A stretch of DNA of 64,000 bases from Tigriopus japonicus (Eukaryota; Arthropoda; Copepoda; Harpacticoida; Harpacticidae), in assembly GCA_010645155.1 (NCBI GenBank), contig CM021320.1:4073701-4137700 (forward strand), written 5' to 3'. Made by a program: the position numbers and the translations under genes. Under the pieces are notes generated by a model. It was not told where the DNA came from and did no database searches. It worked only from the letters and a program-made list of their open reading frames with translations. Below are positions 23,520 to 37,494 of the stretch, in pieces; position 1 is the stretch's first letter; every line of letters begins with the position of its first letter.

Positions 23520-26500
23520 ATGGCACCTACTAGCATAAAGGTTAAGAATATCAACAAACCAGAAAAAAATATAAATCCCCAATATCAGGAGTTGGGTAAG
23601 TGCCGGAACTTGCACATTACAATTATTTTATAGGTCTTAAACCATGTTCATCAACAATGATTCTAGAATTCCATTTCGTGCAGATCTTTCTACTTGCAAG
23701 TGTTAAAAAATTTTCTTTTTTTCTGTTTGTTTGTGGTTTGAGCGATTTTCCTATGAAAATAAATTATCATTTTGTTGCACGTGTTTTTGGTTGCTGAAAA
23801 TAGAATATGCAAATTTGTTCCTTTCAGATTGCTTGCATCTAGGAGCATAAACCTAAAGTGCTCGAACAAGTCTTAAAATTACTGCAATGAGGCTCTTGAA
23901 TACTCTTGTTCAAGACATGGGGGCCCATGAAGGCGTCGTTGTCTCCTTTGACTTTTCCACTCCTATATCTCATTTTCTCTGCTGGCTCATGTTCCAAGTG
24001 AACCTCCTTGGAACCCCAAATTGCCTCTCATCTCTCCTTCATAGGTTATTTGGAAGAAAATTTGAATACCCTAGTGTGGGTGTCCCATGATATCGTAGTA
24101 ATGTCACCCAAGCCTTACTCACTTCTTTGGTCGAATGGATGCACGTCGTAGTAGAAAGCGAGGGAGAAGATGAGGAGAAAAGGAAGGTTGGAGGAAATGT
24201 CTTGGCAATGGCCCCAATGATCCCGTATCTTGGAAGACATAGGGGCTCCAAGTACGTGAAGCATTCGTTTCTTTCAACAATAAAAACAAGATTTTTGTCT
24301 AAAGCTCTCTAGAGGCCGACATTGTTCGGGGAAAGATACGGCTTGATGAAAGGCAAATGTAGAAAACATTATTGCGTCCTCTGTAAAAGCCAAATCTTGA
24401 CATCAAAAAGCAACAAATGAAATGACAACCATTCAATACACGCCCTAATGCATGAGTTTGACAATTTAAATCAAATCTCGAAGTTTAAGTTAGGGCAATT
24501 AATTAACAAAATTGCACCTGGGAACTGTCTATCTTGTATTGAGATCTCACAAGAACTACTGAACATGGTCTCTAAATGATAGCTTCTGCAAAAAACGTCG
24601 GCTGAGGTGTTAGTTGCTAATAGGTTCTGAAGTGGTTTCGGAATAAGCTTTTTTAAGATGATTTAGATTCACCACTAGCTATTTTCAGGTCCAAGTTTCT
24701 CCCTTTTTCCTATATGACCCCAAGTGATGCATTAATTAGCGGTGTTTGTTCCACTTTCCTTCGAGCCTGCGAGCTAAAAGTGAGCCGACACAAAGAGAAA
24801 AGGGGAAAAAGGAATTCACACGGCCGTGGATCAAAGACACGTCCACTTGGCAAGGACAAACGAACTGGGCTCACCCGGTTGGTTGATCTTTGGGTAATGG
24901 GATGCCATTTGGGATGACACAAATTAAAATTTCTGCCGTCTTTGTTCTTGGATAATCTCTCAAAAGCAAACAACCACAAGCTGCCAGGAGCACTTTTATA
25001 AAAGACGGTTCAATGTGGTGAAGGAATACCTCTCCTCTGTGGCACCAATGCAGCCTCAAGCTGAACCTGGTTCAAGAGAATAAGATGGAAAAGTTTCTTC
25101 TTTTTTCTGTTCCCTTGGAAAAACTTGGAAGTTTTGTGAGAAGGCATCCAATGGTTGAAAAGGTCTCAGGAGAATGATGATCCAACCCGAAGACAGGGGA
25201 ACTTCAAAATCACCACCACAAACAATCTCCTAAGAGGACGCACTTCAAAAATGAGACCAACCATCTCCCATCATCTCCAGATCCATTGTTATCTTTCTTT
25301 GTTTCCTGATTGCTTAAGGATGATATTTAAGGAAATCAAAAGATCATTTGAAAAAGAGACATCGCAAAATCATGAAATATCATGGATTCTAAATACTATA
25401 GACCATTTCTGTTTCTTCCACTTGAGGTCTGCGGTTATCTTGTAAATTTAGTGCCTAGGTTTGACAGTGTCTCTCGTTCAAAGTCCAATTATAAAAAAGA
25501 AGGCAATGACTAACTGGTATGTTATTTCTTATGTTCTCGATGAATACGGAAAGAGCCTATTTGTTTTAGACGAAATGGTAACCAGCGGAAAGGTTCAACT
25601 GCCTCTAAAACTAGGACTTGCCGAGCTTTTTTTCTTAAGAGATCGACAAGTTGACTTGATTTTTTTTCTGCATATCATACAGATACTTCAATTAGCACGG
25701 TATTCAAAATGAAAGAATTTTCTAGCTTGTTTTCCCTTTCCAACTTGTTCAGCTCCACACGTGCTGTTGTTTCTAGGAGTCACTCACTCTCTTTAGCTTT
25801 AGCTTTCGTTCGCCGCAAACTCACATGTACCAATAGCGCTCTTCTTCCTACCTTCTTCTTCCTTTCCTCTCTTTCTTCTTGCTCATCATTCTCCTCGTTC
25901 GTCTCTCGGGTTCGTTCCGACGTCCTCTCATACTCATCAAGTCGAAGACCATCTAGAGCGAAGAAAGCTAGTCTTTGGACATCCTCTTTCGAGTGGCACT
26001 CGCTTGGGGACTTGGTTGGCCAAATGGAACTTTCGAGTAATTAAAGATTTGTCAAACTTTTTTCTCAGGAAGAAAATAGAAGCTTGGAGCGTTTCTTTCT
26101 CGACCGTTCTCTGGTACTTGTCTTTTCCTGCTTGCCAGTATTTTGCTCCAAGCTCACCCGTTTCTCTCAACTTCATCCCTTGAGAAGAGATTGCTCGGTC
26201 CTCTGTTTGGAAAATAACAAAGAATCTTTTAGATTGATGGTTATGAGCCTGAGCAAGTAAAGTTTTCTCTTGATGTTTTTACGATGTTGGGTAGCCCTTT
26301 TTATGTTTCTACTTCTTCGGTTGACCAAGTCCTTAAAATTGAAATTTATGGCTGAGAAAACGAGAGGTTGAAAAAACTTTTCGAAAGCTCGGCTCTGATG
26401 CATTGTTATGGGTTATTACTTAAATGGATGATATCGGCATCGAAGGAGGGCAATGGCTATCATTAAGATGAAAGACCAAAGTTACGACTCATTTCTAAAA

Positions 26501-29500
26501 GACCTATCTTAGCGAGTTTCCCAAATTTCCCTGCTTCATAATGTGAGCTTATTCAGGGTTAAAATCTTTGCCTTTTTACCTATCTCTCCGAGTTCAACGA
26601 TCTTTAAAATATTTTTTAAAGGTCAGCGCTTTGAACGAAATTGTGCTGCATTAAGTATAAATTGAGGTGAGCACAACTTGTATTTTGTGTCGCTTGTGGT
26701 GTGATTCATAAAATCCTAACGTTTTTGTCCTCTTTTAGTTTTGAGGACGGTTCCTTGAAAAATTGTTTATTTTTTTTACTCTACTCTTGCCACTAATATT
26801 CTCAGTTCTTCAGTGAATTGTGTCATGGGATAAAAACAAAACAAAATGCACTCAGCAAATTGTGTTCCCCTTGTGCTCCAAACAGGGTCATGGGCGTCTT
26901 TTTATCCTATATTTAAAGGCCATCCTGGACGGAAAGGAACTGCACCCCTTCAATGACTAAAAGCTGAAATGCTAGATGTTTTCAAATTATCCTGAGAACG
27001 GCCTTGTGGTCAAGACTCCGAAATGACCAATTAGCTTGTCCATAACTTCTTGTTCCAATTGCCCCCGGATGGACTAATGCAAGCCACTGAACTCTCCATT
27101 TCTACCCACGTCTCCCATAACAACCACTTGAGTACTAGGTTCATTTTGAGGCAGTTACGTTGGGTACGTCGGATAATGTATATTAGTGCGGTATTGTGAT
27201 ATATTATTGTTATTGCCCACTTCCAACAACATTCATTGAGAACGAGGAACGCCAAGAAGGGCTGGGCACAACGATCCACTGAGGGCTATTTGCCCTCGAG
27301 AAGTATGGTCCAATGTGGAAATGGCAGAAACGTTCGGGTGTGGCTTGTCAGATTTGTTTTATTGAGACGATTTCCAACGAAGGAACGGCCGCATAAGTTA
27401 GGACTATTGCTTGTCGTTTTTGCTTGTTGTGTCGTCGTTCTCAAGTGCGTACAAGAGATGGTTGGGTGGAGAGCATTTATTTGATTGACTGCTCTTTGTG
27501 AGAAGGGAGGAAGGCGGGGGCCTAAAAATGCCATCTTCGTTATTGTCCTCTTCATCAGGCAGATCATCATCTTCCTTATTGTTCTTTGACCAATTTAGCG
27601 ACCCTCCCTAAGACGGTGAGATTGGTCTCTCAGTTTGCAGAGTAAGAGCTTTTCCGTGTTTTATGTTTCCTTTTCCCGCTGTTTGTGTACTACATACGTA
27701 CACACATACAGCCATTCTTCGGTAAAATATCAACCCATGACATCTAAAGCCACCTCAAACTTTTCTTTCGCATTCACCTTGTTGTCATGGATGATGAGAG
27801 TGATGTTGGCAATGAAATGAGGTGGAACTGTTTCAGGGAGGAAGGAGGATCTTCTTACTCTCATGAAGCTTCAAGTGGGTCATTGTTCTTGTGTGGAACA
27901 GAAATGCATGTGTTAAGAGACACTGTGTGCTCCTTATTTGGTCTAGTCAAGAACCGTGAGTTATTGTTTCGTATCTGCGCCGCAGAATATTGAAATTACT
28001 CGACCAATCCATAAAAAAATTCTTAAGACATGGGGCACGAACTTGTGAATTGAGTAAGGGGGCTTGCTTTTGAGAAAAACTGAAAAACTTGAAAGTTGGA
28101 AAATCTGGAAAACATTGGTTTGAGTTCCTTACTCAGTCTTTTGCTCGTTACTCATACGAAGAAAAGAAAAAACACTGATTTCTACCTATCTTGTCCTATT
28201 AAGACAGACATGAGTATTCCTCATTACACCATTACCTCGTTACACCATTCATTAGATTAGATTAAAGTCCTTTAGATTGTGTCATTCTGCTTTTGAAAGT
28301 TGACAAATGTTTGTGATTTATATTGGAACAAACCTAATTTGATTCCCTCGGAATAATCCCTGTTAGTTCACATTAAATCCTCCCTTAAGTATTGTTTTTT
28401 CTTGTCTCTTGGCTGATGGAATTACTCTTTGGCGTGAACGGCGTGAACCTTTCCGGATATTTGAGACCAGGACACAAATGACGAGGCAGTTATCAATTGT
28501 GGGAACTCTGTCAGATCCCTTTCCCCTGGAGAAGAAGTTCTCTTGCTAAGTAGAACCACTTTTCATGGCCTTTGTTGATTTTCTCTTGTATATGGGATAG
28601 GCAGGATAGTTGGAGAAAAGAACGAAAAAAGGAAGGGAAGATTCCCATCCCCAGATACAATGCCAGAAGTGCTTAAAGAGATCCCTTCCTTTGGTAGCAT
28701 CCGAACTTCGAATCCCTGAGAGTGTCCCATGATTTTGTCCAGTCTCCATTTTTATGACTAGTGGCTGCAGGAGTGCCAAGGAAAATCTCCCTACTCACTA
28801 AATGCTCCGAGGAAGATTTTGGTTGTTTTGGACAAAGAAGCGAAAAGGATTCCCTGTTAACAGAACGAACTGATGTCTGGCCAGAACCTAGAAAGAGAGA
28901 AATGGTTGCAGTTTGGAGTGGACATTTGGAGACCAGGAAAAATAGCCAACTGTCCGATACAGGAAGCCTTGGCTACAAATGGCTGCAATTAGCAAGATAA
29001 AGGCTCCTACTGTTATTTGGGTGTAATAATGGTCTGTTATCTGTACGGGCCTCCCAGCCTTGCTTGTAATGAGGAGGCACTGATGTTGCTCACCTGGCAA
29101 ATGCCCCATTAACCTGGAACCTTTACAACTTCCATTGCAATTGAATCTCGTTTTCAACAACAAAAAGCATGGGAAAATGTTGGTCTGTTCCCTCAAATGT
29201 TTTTTAAATGGTCTTTTGTTGGGGTCAAAGTTTAACAACCTTAGTTTTTCAGATGGTTACGTTTCTGATTGAGCCTTGAGTTCTCATTGATGTTTGGGAA
29301 AAGTTATCGACTGTATGTTGGCAGGCGTGCTATGTGGCCCCATCTGTTGGGTGCATGTAAGTTTGAACATGTGTTTATTGTTCTAGCTTCTGTCCCTTCT
29401 CCAAGCTGTGTTAACATGGAAGAAAGACTGCCCCAACTTTGAAGCGTTGCCCCCACTTTAGAGAAACAATAACTTCAGAGCATGCAACAAGGTCTCTTTT

Positions 29501-32500
29501 CCTCAAAGCTCTTGCTTGTTGACTGTGGATGACAGTTAACGAATAGAGTAGCCAACAGGGTAGTCATGACTCAAAAAACAGGAATGTTCACTTCCAAAGT
29601 TTCTCTTGTTAGAGAGAGACCTTAGTCTTGGAACTTGGACGATTATTTTCAATGACGCTCTGAATAGATAGATACAATTTTATTTGATTTTGTCAACAAG
29701 TAAAGGTAACATGCTCCCACGACAAAGTATAAAAACAATAAGTTTGCGTGCTTTTTGCCAAAGTCCTGAAGTCTTTGCTTGATGTTTTAAATCAAAAACT
29801 AGTTACTCAATCTATATCGTAATGTGCTTGAGGTTTGCGGAAACCCAATAAGAACTCTTTGGGCACCAATAAGAACTTGCAACCTTAATGATGACCAATC
29901 TTTCTCTGAACGACTTGTCGATATCAGCCGTCTCACATTGAGTGCTCTCTACTTTTTCCCACCGGTTTACTCTCATTCTTTAGTTCCTATTCTCACAAAC
30001 AATTTTCTTCCACGGTGCCTCATGTAACCATGTCAACTGACGTAGAAATGGTTCTAAACGTCAATTTATGAATTATAATGCATCTTTTCTCAGAGGCTTT
30101 CGAGCTCAAGATTGAAAATATGCGAAGAAAGTAAATCGCATTGCTCCACGTTGCTCTGTAGGTTAACATTTTTATCCCCACGTAACGTCAGTCAGTGAAG
30201 CTTGATGTAAAAATGTTCAATTGAGAAAAAGCCTCTTCTTTCCCATTAAGTTTCTTCAAAAGTGGTATGTGTTTTTGTTCCAATTTCATTTTCAAAACCC
30301 TTTTTTCACTGATATCTAGAAATTTTTGAAAGGATTTGTTATTAATCATGTGGTTCCATGTACAATGGCTCTTTTGTGTGCCTGGTTCAAGAAGTTATCC
30401 AGATGGTACCCGAAGGAAGCCAAATTGTCGTTTGTCATCTCCCAGCTTTGCCCACTTGTATATCTTTCTGGTTTCTGGTTTATTTCTAACTTTGTATCTG
30501 TTCTTTCTTGATGCGTGAGATACAAACAGATATTTAGTTGTTAACATGTTGAGTTTCAGCTCCAAAACTTAAAGTCAACCTGTTACATTTAGAAGAAACG
30601 TTGTGACGATTTTTTCCAGATGATTTGGGCAAAGCGCGAATTGACACGGCTTGTCGTCTCTCGGTTTTCTTTTGCCTTATCTGTATTTGTTCAGCTTGAA
30701 ACGAGAGTGAAAAGTCGAATAAAGGCACCAAATCATCTTTGGAGGAGCATTTAGTTTGAATCCTAAAATTCAGAGCTTAAATTTGACGGCAAGCAGTTTT
30801 CCCTCTTGCTACTTTGAGTGGAATCAAATTGTTTTACAAAGCTTGATCCTGAACACATGTCCTTTTTATCGATGGATTTGAAACTTTTTGTTTCAAGTCC
30901 ATGAGGAGCTTTATTCCCGAATTTTGGTATTCTGTCCATAAATCAAGAGAGAGCTTTGTTGCATCCAACACTATCTGAACGCTGAAATTTGAATCATCTC
31001 CAATTTAATTTTTCCCCCGAGTTCTTCCCTCGGTCGACCTATAAGTTCGACGATGCAAAGTGAAATCTGATCTTCAAGAAAGTATTGCCACTAACAGGAT
31101 GATATTGCTGTCGCAAGACACAATTTATGTTTGAAAACCAGCACATGAAAGAAATGACCTCATTGGCAAATCCAAGTGGAATCAAACTTTAGTAGTTGAA
31201 AGCAAATCTCATCCAAAAAAAAAATCAATTTTCCAGATCACACTCACGCCTTTTTCACGAAGATCAGATATGTACACCAAAAAGAATGAAGGACCTGAAT
31301 GAAAGTAATGAGACGCTTGGCAAAATAGAATAGGATTTATTGAATATTGTATTTCAAGTGGCTCGACTTTGGCGTTAATGACTTTTCTTCCACTTTTTAA
31401 TTCATTTCGGTTGGTGGTTGTATTTTTACTAAATTCATGACCTTTTATTGGGGAAATTCACGGAATCTCATAATATCGGTTTTATCATGTCTGAATATGT
31501 CTCACTGTACATCAAGTTGCATCTCGACATTCATGTTAGGACGTGTTTTAGACCCAATTAAATGAATTGAACCTCTCATATCACATTGCCCAGCTTCGCA
31601 CATGTTGGTCTTATGTCATGGAATAAGTCGGAACCGGCCACTTCGGAAAGTAAATTGTTTGTGAGGGCATGGGAAGTTTCTTCCTTTCGTTACGCTTGGG
31701 TGGGAGCAAAAAGATAGGTGTTCTGAGAAGGTCGTTTTTTTCTGACCTGTCTGGTCGCTTCTTGTGCATGAAAATTGTCGAAATTTCATTGCTTCAGCTC
31801 CTTGACCTCAAGGAAAATCAGGCCCTCTAAAAAACAATTTCCTTTTCTCAGTGGGTCGCAACTTCTTACACTACCCAAAAGTGAATCTGAACGCTTTCCT
31901 ATACCGTGCTCTGTCATCTCCAGTGTAAAGTTGTCTTGAATACTTGTTGGTTTGGAAAGACGAACTACCCGCTCACTCTTTCACTCTCAAAGCATAGATT
32001 TATTAATGTGTTAGAGAGTGCAAATACCCTGTGGGGCCAGCAAGTGGCAAAAAACTCAACACTAGCGTAAAAACTCCTGTGGAGTTGCGCTAAAAAGACA
32101 AGTGAGGAAAGTCAAGAAAAAATATCTAACTGCACGTCAAGATCTGTGGGTGTTACTCTAGATGATGAATCGTGACAATTTTCGACGAAAAGCTTTCACC
32201 AAGAACAACAGCAATGGATGAAGAGCCGGGACCACAAACTCAACCCTCTCTCATTTTCGTCCATGGTTCGAGTACGTGCTCACAACCACATTCTCATTCA
32301 CATCTTTTATTTCAACGTGTGCGTAGGGAACGAAGTAACGGTCGCTGAAGCTTAAGAAGGAATATTAATACACACAAATTTGGGTTGGTTACCACTCCAA
32401 AGATGTTACATTTCATTCATTGCACAACATCGGCATTTGAAGAGCCGTTTCCAGATTGTTCGAGGCTGATAGTGGCTAACAAAATAAGGTAGATAGATCT

Positions 32501-34079
32501 TCCAAGGCCAAGCCAGGTGGTGGTTCCAGATCCGCTTCATTCCCCTTCTTTTTCACCAAAGGAAATACGAAGCGACTTCTGTGGGAGATGGACCAATAGA
32601 AGTCCTACTAGAATGTGCTCTAGATTGCGACAAGTTCGCAGCACCCAAACCCAATGGTTTCAGTAGTGCTTCGGCAATTTCAAAGGGATGCCAGGCATTC
32701 ACTCTGCTGTGTATGTAAGAAGATGTCTGTGGGGCGAGCTGAAGATAAATTTCAGAGCAATAAAATGTAAAATATGATGTTCACGGAAGTCGTGAGCTCT
32801 TTTTTTGGAAACCGAGATCAGCCTATGTGTGAAATGGGATGGTGTGAATGGACTTGTGTGGCATTTATGCCATTAAGGAATTTGCTCTACCAAAGCACGG
32901 TGATACCTTAGTTCGTGTCTGCTCCAACCAAGTATGGATTCCTTCCAATTTCGCCAACAGTAACCAATGCATGACTTTTATGTATAAGTGAAGCTGGAAT
33001 TGTGGGTCTTTTTGTAATGTAAGGAACAGTCACGGTTTTTCTCGGCATTGGTCTGATGCAAGACCGGGTAGATCTCTAAAGATAGGGTTCGTGACCAGTT
33101 TGGCATCAAAGACGAATCAATCTCAATAAAATTGTTGTAAATTTGTGATCTGGTTTTTTTTTGCTTCCCTCGAGCAAAATTAGAAAGATTCACGAGAGAT
33201 TGGTTTGGCCAACATCTGAACCTGCATTTTTCCCTTCGCTTCTCACAAAGACCTTACTTCAAATTGGAGATGAAAAGGATCCCATGCCAAATAGTTTCGT
33301 CAAAGAGTTGTAGATGAGTTTTCCTCTAGGCCAGTCTAAGTGGTTCAGTGATTCAGGTTTAATGCTTGAGACTTGTGGTTGGCTACCATTTCGTGACTTG
33401 GGACAAAAGGTTTTACGACCAGTTACAGAAAATTGCGATTCTTCTGAAAAAAAGGGAAAGTTAATTGTTAGAAAGAAGCCCAAGATCTAGGCTTGTTCCT
33501 TAGCATCCAAAACATGTGCTTGGAACATGACACCTTCTCTTATGTGAAGATCCCCATCGCAACACCCACTATTCGCTTTTGGTGCTTATCTTACGCATAT
33601 GGACAAATTGAGAACATATCACAGATCAATCAACATATTAGATCTGGTCTCACTAGCACCAATTGAACCAGGAGAGGGATTAAGGAAAGGAACTTTTTTC
33701 TGTAAGGCGACTAATCCTAATCGTGGTGTTCATGGATGAGAGACCATCAGCGATTACATCCGAGATGAAAGAGAATATCTTCCTGGAGGATTTTATCTCT
33801 GGTTTTCATGTCTGTGCTTCAATCTATAAAGAGAATAAGATAGGAAATAGCCTGCCAAAATGACTTCTCCAACTTCATCAATATGTATGAGATTTTCTAT
33901 TTTCTACATAGGAGATTGTTTTTCATTTTCTGATTTGGACCAATCTCTTGGTTCGCTCTGTCCTCACTGTGTCTTCAACAGAGTTGATGTTGTCCCCTTT
34001 TGTGCCTTAAAGGCAAATGCAATTCCAAAACTCCCCCAGAGAATCAGATTCGTCAATGTCTGTAAGCCATGCCAAAAAT

Positions 34080-34102
34080 GTTATTCTCTATTTCAGGTAA
34101 GC
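34080..34102 (+). promoter_or_regulatory. Recursive splice site (ratchet point) 3
   Basis: ttattctctaTTTCAG|GTAAGC at 34096|34097: a pyrimidine tract and acceptor fused to a donor. With ratchet point 2 it divides the 30-kb intron into pieces of about 3.4, 12.3 and 14.5 kb. Confidence 0.6.
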
Positions 34103-34496
34103 GATGCCACGCATTCCAGCTTGGGGTTAAGGGCGCCAAAGAATTGGTTCCATATTTCACGATTGTTGGGATTCTAGAGAGATTTATGTCTTGGCTAAAT
34201 AAGAGTGGATGTAATTGCAAAGGTCGTAAATTAACACAACTTAAGTCCCGGAATTACTATGCACTCTCCTCTTATTCTCTCTGAGTCTCCTCTATTCTGC
34301 AAAGCAGAGTTTAAAGGACTTAAAACGCTTTTTTCTGAGGAATAGGGACAAGCTCAGATTTTGTTCATTCGCCAAGAACAAATGTATTTCATGAAAAATC
34401 TAGCAGTTTGATAGGTGCTGATGATGACAAGATATCGTTGCAGATATATTTAAAAAGAAACGAGAGATAATTGTTCCAAATGTTGAACCATGTCAA

Positions 34497-34515
34497 ATTA
34501 TTATTATTATTATTT
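34497..34515 (+). repeat. ATT microsatellite
   Basis: Five or six ATT units in the 30-kb intron. No function inferred. Confidence 0.8.
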
Positions 34516-34628
34516 AAGTAAAATACCCTTGGAAATGGCAAAACCACAACCTGTGATCTGAAGGCACAAACTAACTTTATTAAACTAACCAAGTAAAACA
34601 GGCTTATCAATCTTTTTGAGCACAGGAG

Positions 34629-34700
34629 GAAAAAATGGAGCTTCAAACATTGAAAAAAATGGAGCTTCAAACATTGAAAAAAAATGGAGCTTCAAACACT
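34629..34700 (+). repeat. Three-copy tandem repeat, about 24-nt unit
   Basis: Three head-to-tail copies of gaaaaaaatggagcttcaaa + catt/cact. The third copy has one extra A and one substitution. The short array is probably a slippage product in the intron. Confidence 0.85.
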
Positions 34701-37494
34701 GAGAAAAATTATCGAAGCTCTTGAAAATGAGAGAGGGCTTTCGGTAAAGTGTCTCTCATTGCAGGACATGAAGAGAGGAGATAAAAACGATTGGGCAACT
34801 TTAAATGATCCTTCAAATCAATGCGCTTGGTTGTCATCGTCTTTGGTACCATTCCTAGTCCCGTTCAAGCTCTTGTGGTTGCGTTTACTAGCGGAACTTC
34901 CTTTTTGGGTAATGATCGAGGTTTGTGGAGAAGGGGGGATCGGATCCACTTTTCATGTTCCTACCTTTTAAGAAAAATGATGGCTAAAGCCTGATGGAAT
35001 GATTTTGGAACACATTCAGCGGGATCAAGGGCCCTGTTCCACTAGCAGCTTTGGTCCAATGTTCCGAAGGGGATTGAGGAAAAGGCTGGGGTTTCATCAT
35101 ATCCTAGGATTTAAAGCCCTGGATCTTGGAGAGGGACTAGTTTTGTGCCTGATCGGATCTGTTGAAAGCGCGGACGGGTATTCTTTTCCACACCAACACC
35201 AGGCTCACCAAGAATCCCGACCATCTCTCGTCCAATAATGGACAATAAAAGAGATGGGGCCGACGAGCTCTCACACATCCTCATGCGAGCAGTTTTAAAA
35301 GAAGGAGACCACTCACGGCGAGGGATCTTCGCAATACGATATGCCATCGTATGTAGAAATCTTATTGAGGCTATTGGAACCGTCCCAAATCGTGGTGAAA
35401 GATCCATTGCAATCATTCTAAGGCCATCTTTGCTTCTGGGGCTTTGTTTTAGGACTCTTTACGTAGTCTGGATCGTTCTTTTGTACATACACTCCAGGGC
35501 GGAGGAGGACCTGAAAAAAAGAACCTCATTGTCTTGTTGGTCACATTGCCAACAAATGGCCATTCATATAGAGTGAACCTAGAGTGTCCTTCCAACATGA
35601 AGATTTATTTGTCCTACTTTATGTCACATACGACAAAAAGGCTTGAATCTTCTTGGAATCCCCCTCCTCGTCGTCGTCGTTGTTGTTGTCGCCTCCATCG
35701 TCCACGTGGTTGTATTTTCAGTCCACCTCGGCAAACTACACTATGCTGTCGAAACCCGCCATGGATTAGAAAAAACACCGGACGAAAGATCTTGAAAGCC
35801 AAACCAACCACCTCTTACCACCTGCATCATACCATCCACAAGAATGGAAGAAATAGTTCTTTTTTTCCGAGATGTCTAGGAATTCACGCTCTGGGAAAAT
35901 GTTCCGTTTGTCTTAAAGATGCAACTAACAAGTTGTGCCATAAATCCTGAGGCTTTCACATAAATCATGGTCAAGATATTAATCCTTGTTGTTGTAACAT
36001 CATGATCCATCTACAAAAGTTTCCGAAACGAGTGAAAAGTGTGCCCATTCACATGGCAAAATCTTTTGTTACTGTGGGACAAGCCGACGTGTAGTTTGTA
36101 CCTAGCAGTTCATGCTACCGAGTCGGGACAGGGGAAACAGAACCCTCATTTTTGTCTCACTTTTATTGCTCGACGCTCTGACAAAAGAAATGATTTTCCT
36201 TCCTCGTACTCACAGAATGGTCAAACATCAAGTGCAGATATGAATCTTGGCAGCGATGTCGAACTTGCCGTAACAATTTTTGCTCTCCGTACCAATGCAT
36301 GACTGATGGTGATGGATTTTATGCGAAACGTTTGCAAGGTAAAAGATTTTTCGAATGACCCAAAAATATTCAAGCAGAGCAGGTGTCAGCTCGTAAAAAA
36401 AACTTCTGAAACCTTTCATATTCTTTTTGCGAGTTTATTGCCTGCCACTACTTTTTAGCACCAAGGCTCGCCTTTGAGTTGTGTCGTCGTGTATCATTAT
36501 TCCCTTTACATTGTCAATCCTACGGAGTGGAAATAGGCAAGTTACGATCTCTTTTCCCAATTCTGATGCGTTCCTTTTGGGATGGTTGGGCCTTCCTATT
36601 CCCTGCTCTCTGCATTGGTGTCCCTTTAACCTTTCACCGGCTCTCAAGCAAAGGAAAGACCTATTTTAATCTTATGAAGCCATAAACGTCGAGCCAAAGG
36701 TTCGAGGGAATGAAAGTTATTTGCTTGTCGGTCGCCGTCGTCCTGGGCAATGTTGGCCAACCATCGCACACTAAAAGGACTGGCTGTTGGTTGGACAGGT
36801 TCCAGGGAAAATGAACTGACTCACATGCCCTCATGATCCCTTGGGCCATATGATTTTCGCCATGACTGCTTGCCACTCTTATGGAGAAGAAAGAGGAGCT
36901 TGAGAACTCTCCGCCCTTGAAAGAAATTTATGTTACAGAAGAACATCATGATTGTGAGTCGGAATAAAATAGTTATTGTAAATCCCAGACTAGACTTGAT
37001 GAGAAATGCACGTCCGTTCTTCACTCTCATTCCGTCCATCAACGGAATCCGTGCGAATACACGCTCGGAAAATGCCATCTTCTGTACTCTAAACTGTTGA
37101 CTTTTCTACATGCCGAGTCATTGTAGCATCGGTTCATTGTTCGGTCACACGCGTCGCACCCCATTAAAACGTCTTTGATTACTTTCAAATCCGAGGACAG
37201 AGTTTTAGGAATGCTCTCTAAGATACAGAGTACAATTCGCCACTAAGGCATGGTCATTTCATTCAAGAGCCTACGAAAATAAGTGCAAATTTTCGCAGCA
37301 ATGTTTCCAGTTAAAAGCGGAGAATGATTTTAAAATGCCATACTCTTACCGCAACAGAAATTTGGAGAGATTTCCAGCAAAATTGTAGCTTACTGTTTCT
37401 TCATCACTTAAAGTACTTCCTAAATAATTTTTTCACAAAGACTCGTATCAATTCAATGGACTATTCGAGTCGATCCCTCATATTAAAAGAATGT

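Noticed and set aside
35111..35576. Opposing open frames on both strands around 35.1-35.6 kb
   Set aside because: Both strands are open and neither has a recognisable motif or splice structure, so I could not support either.
36821..37078. Minus-strand ATG frame starting MAFSERVFARIP
   Set aside because: Good start context, but the rest is AT-rich and irregular, with no linkable exon.
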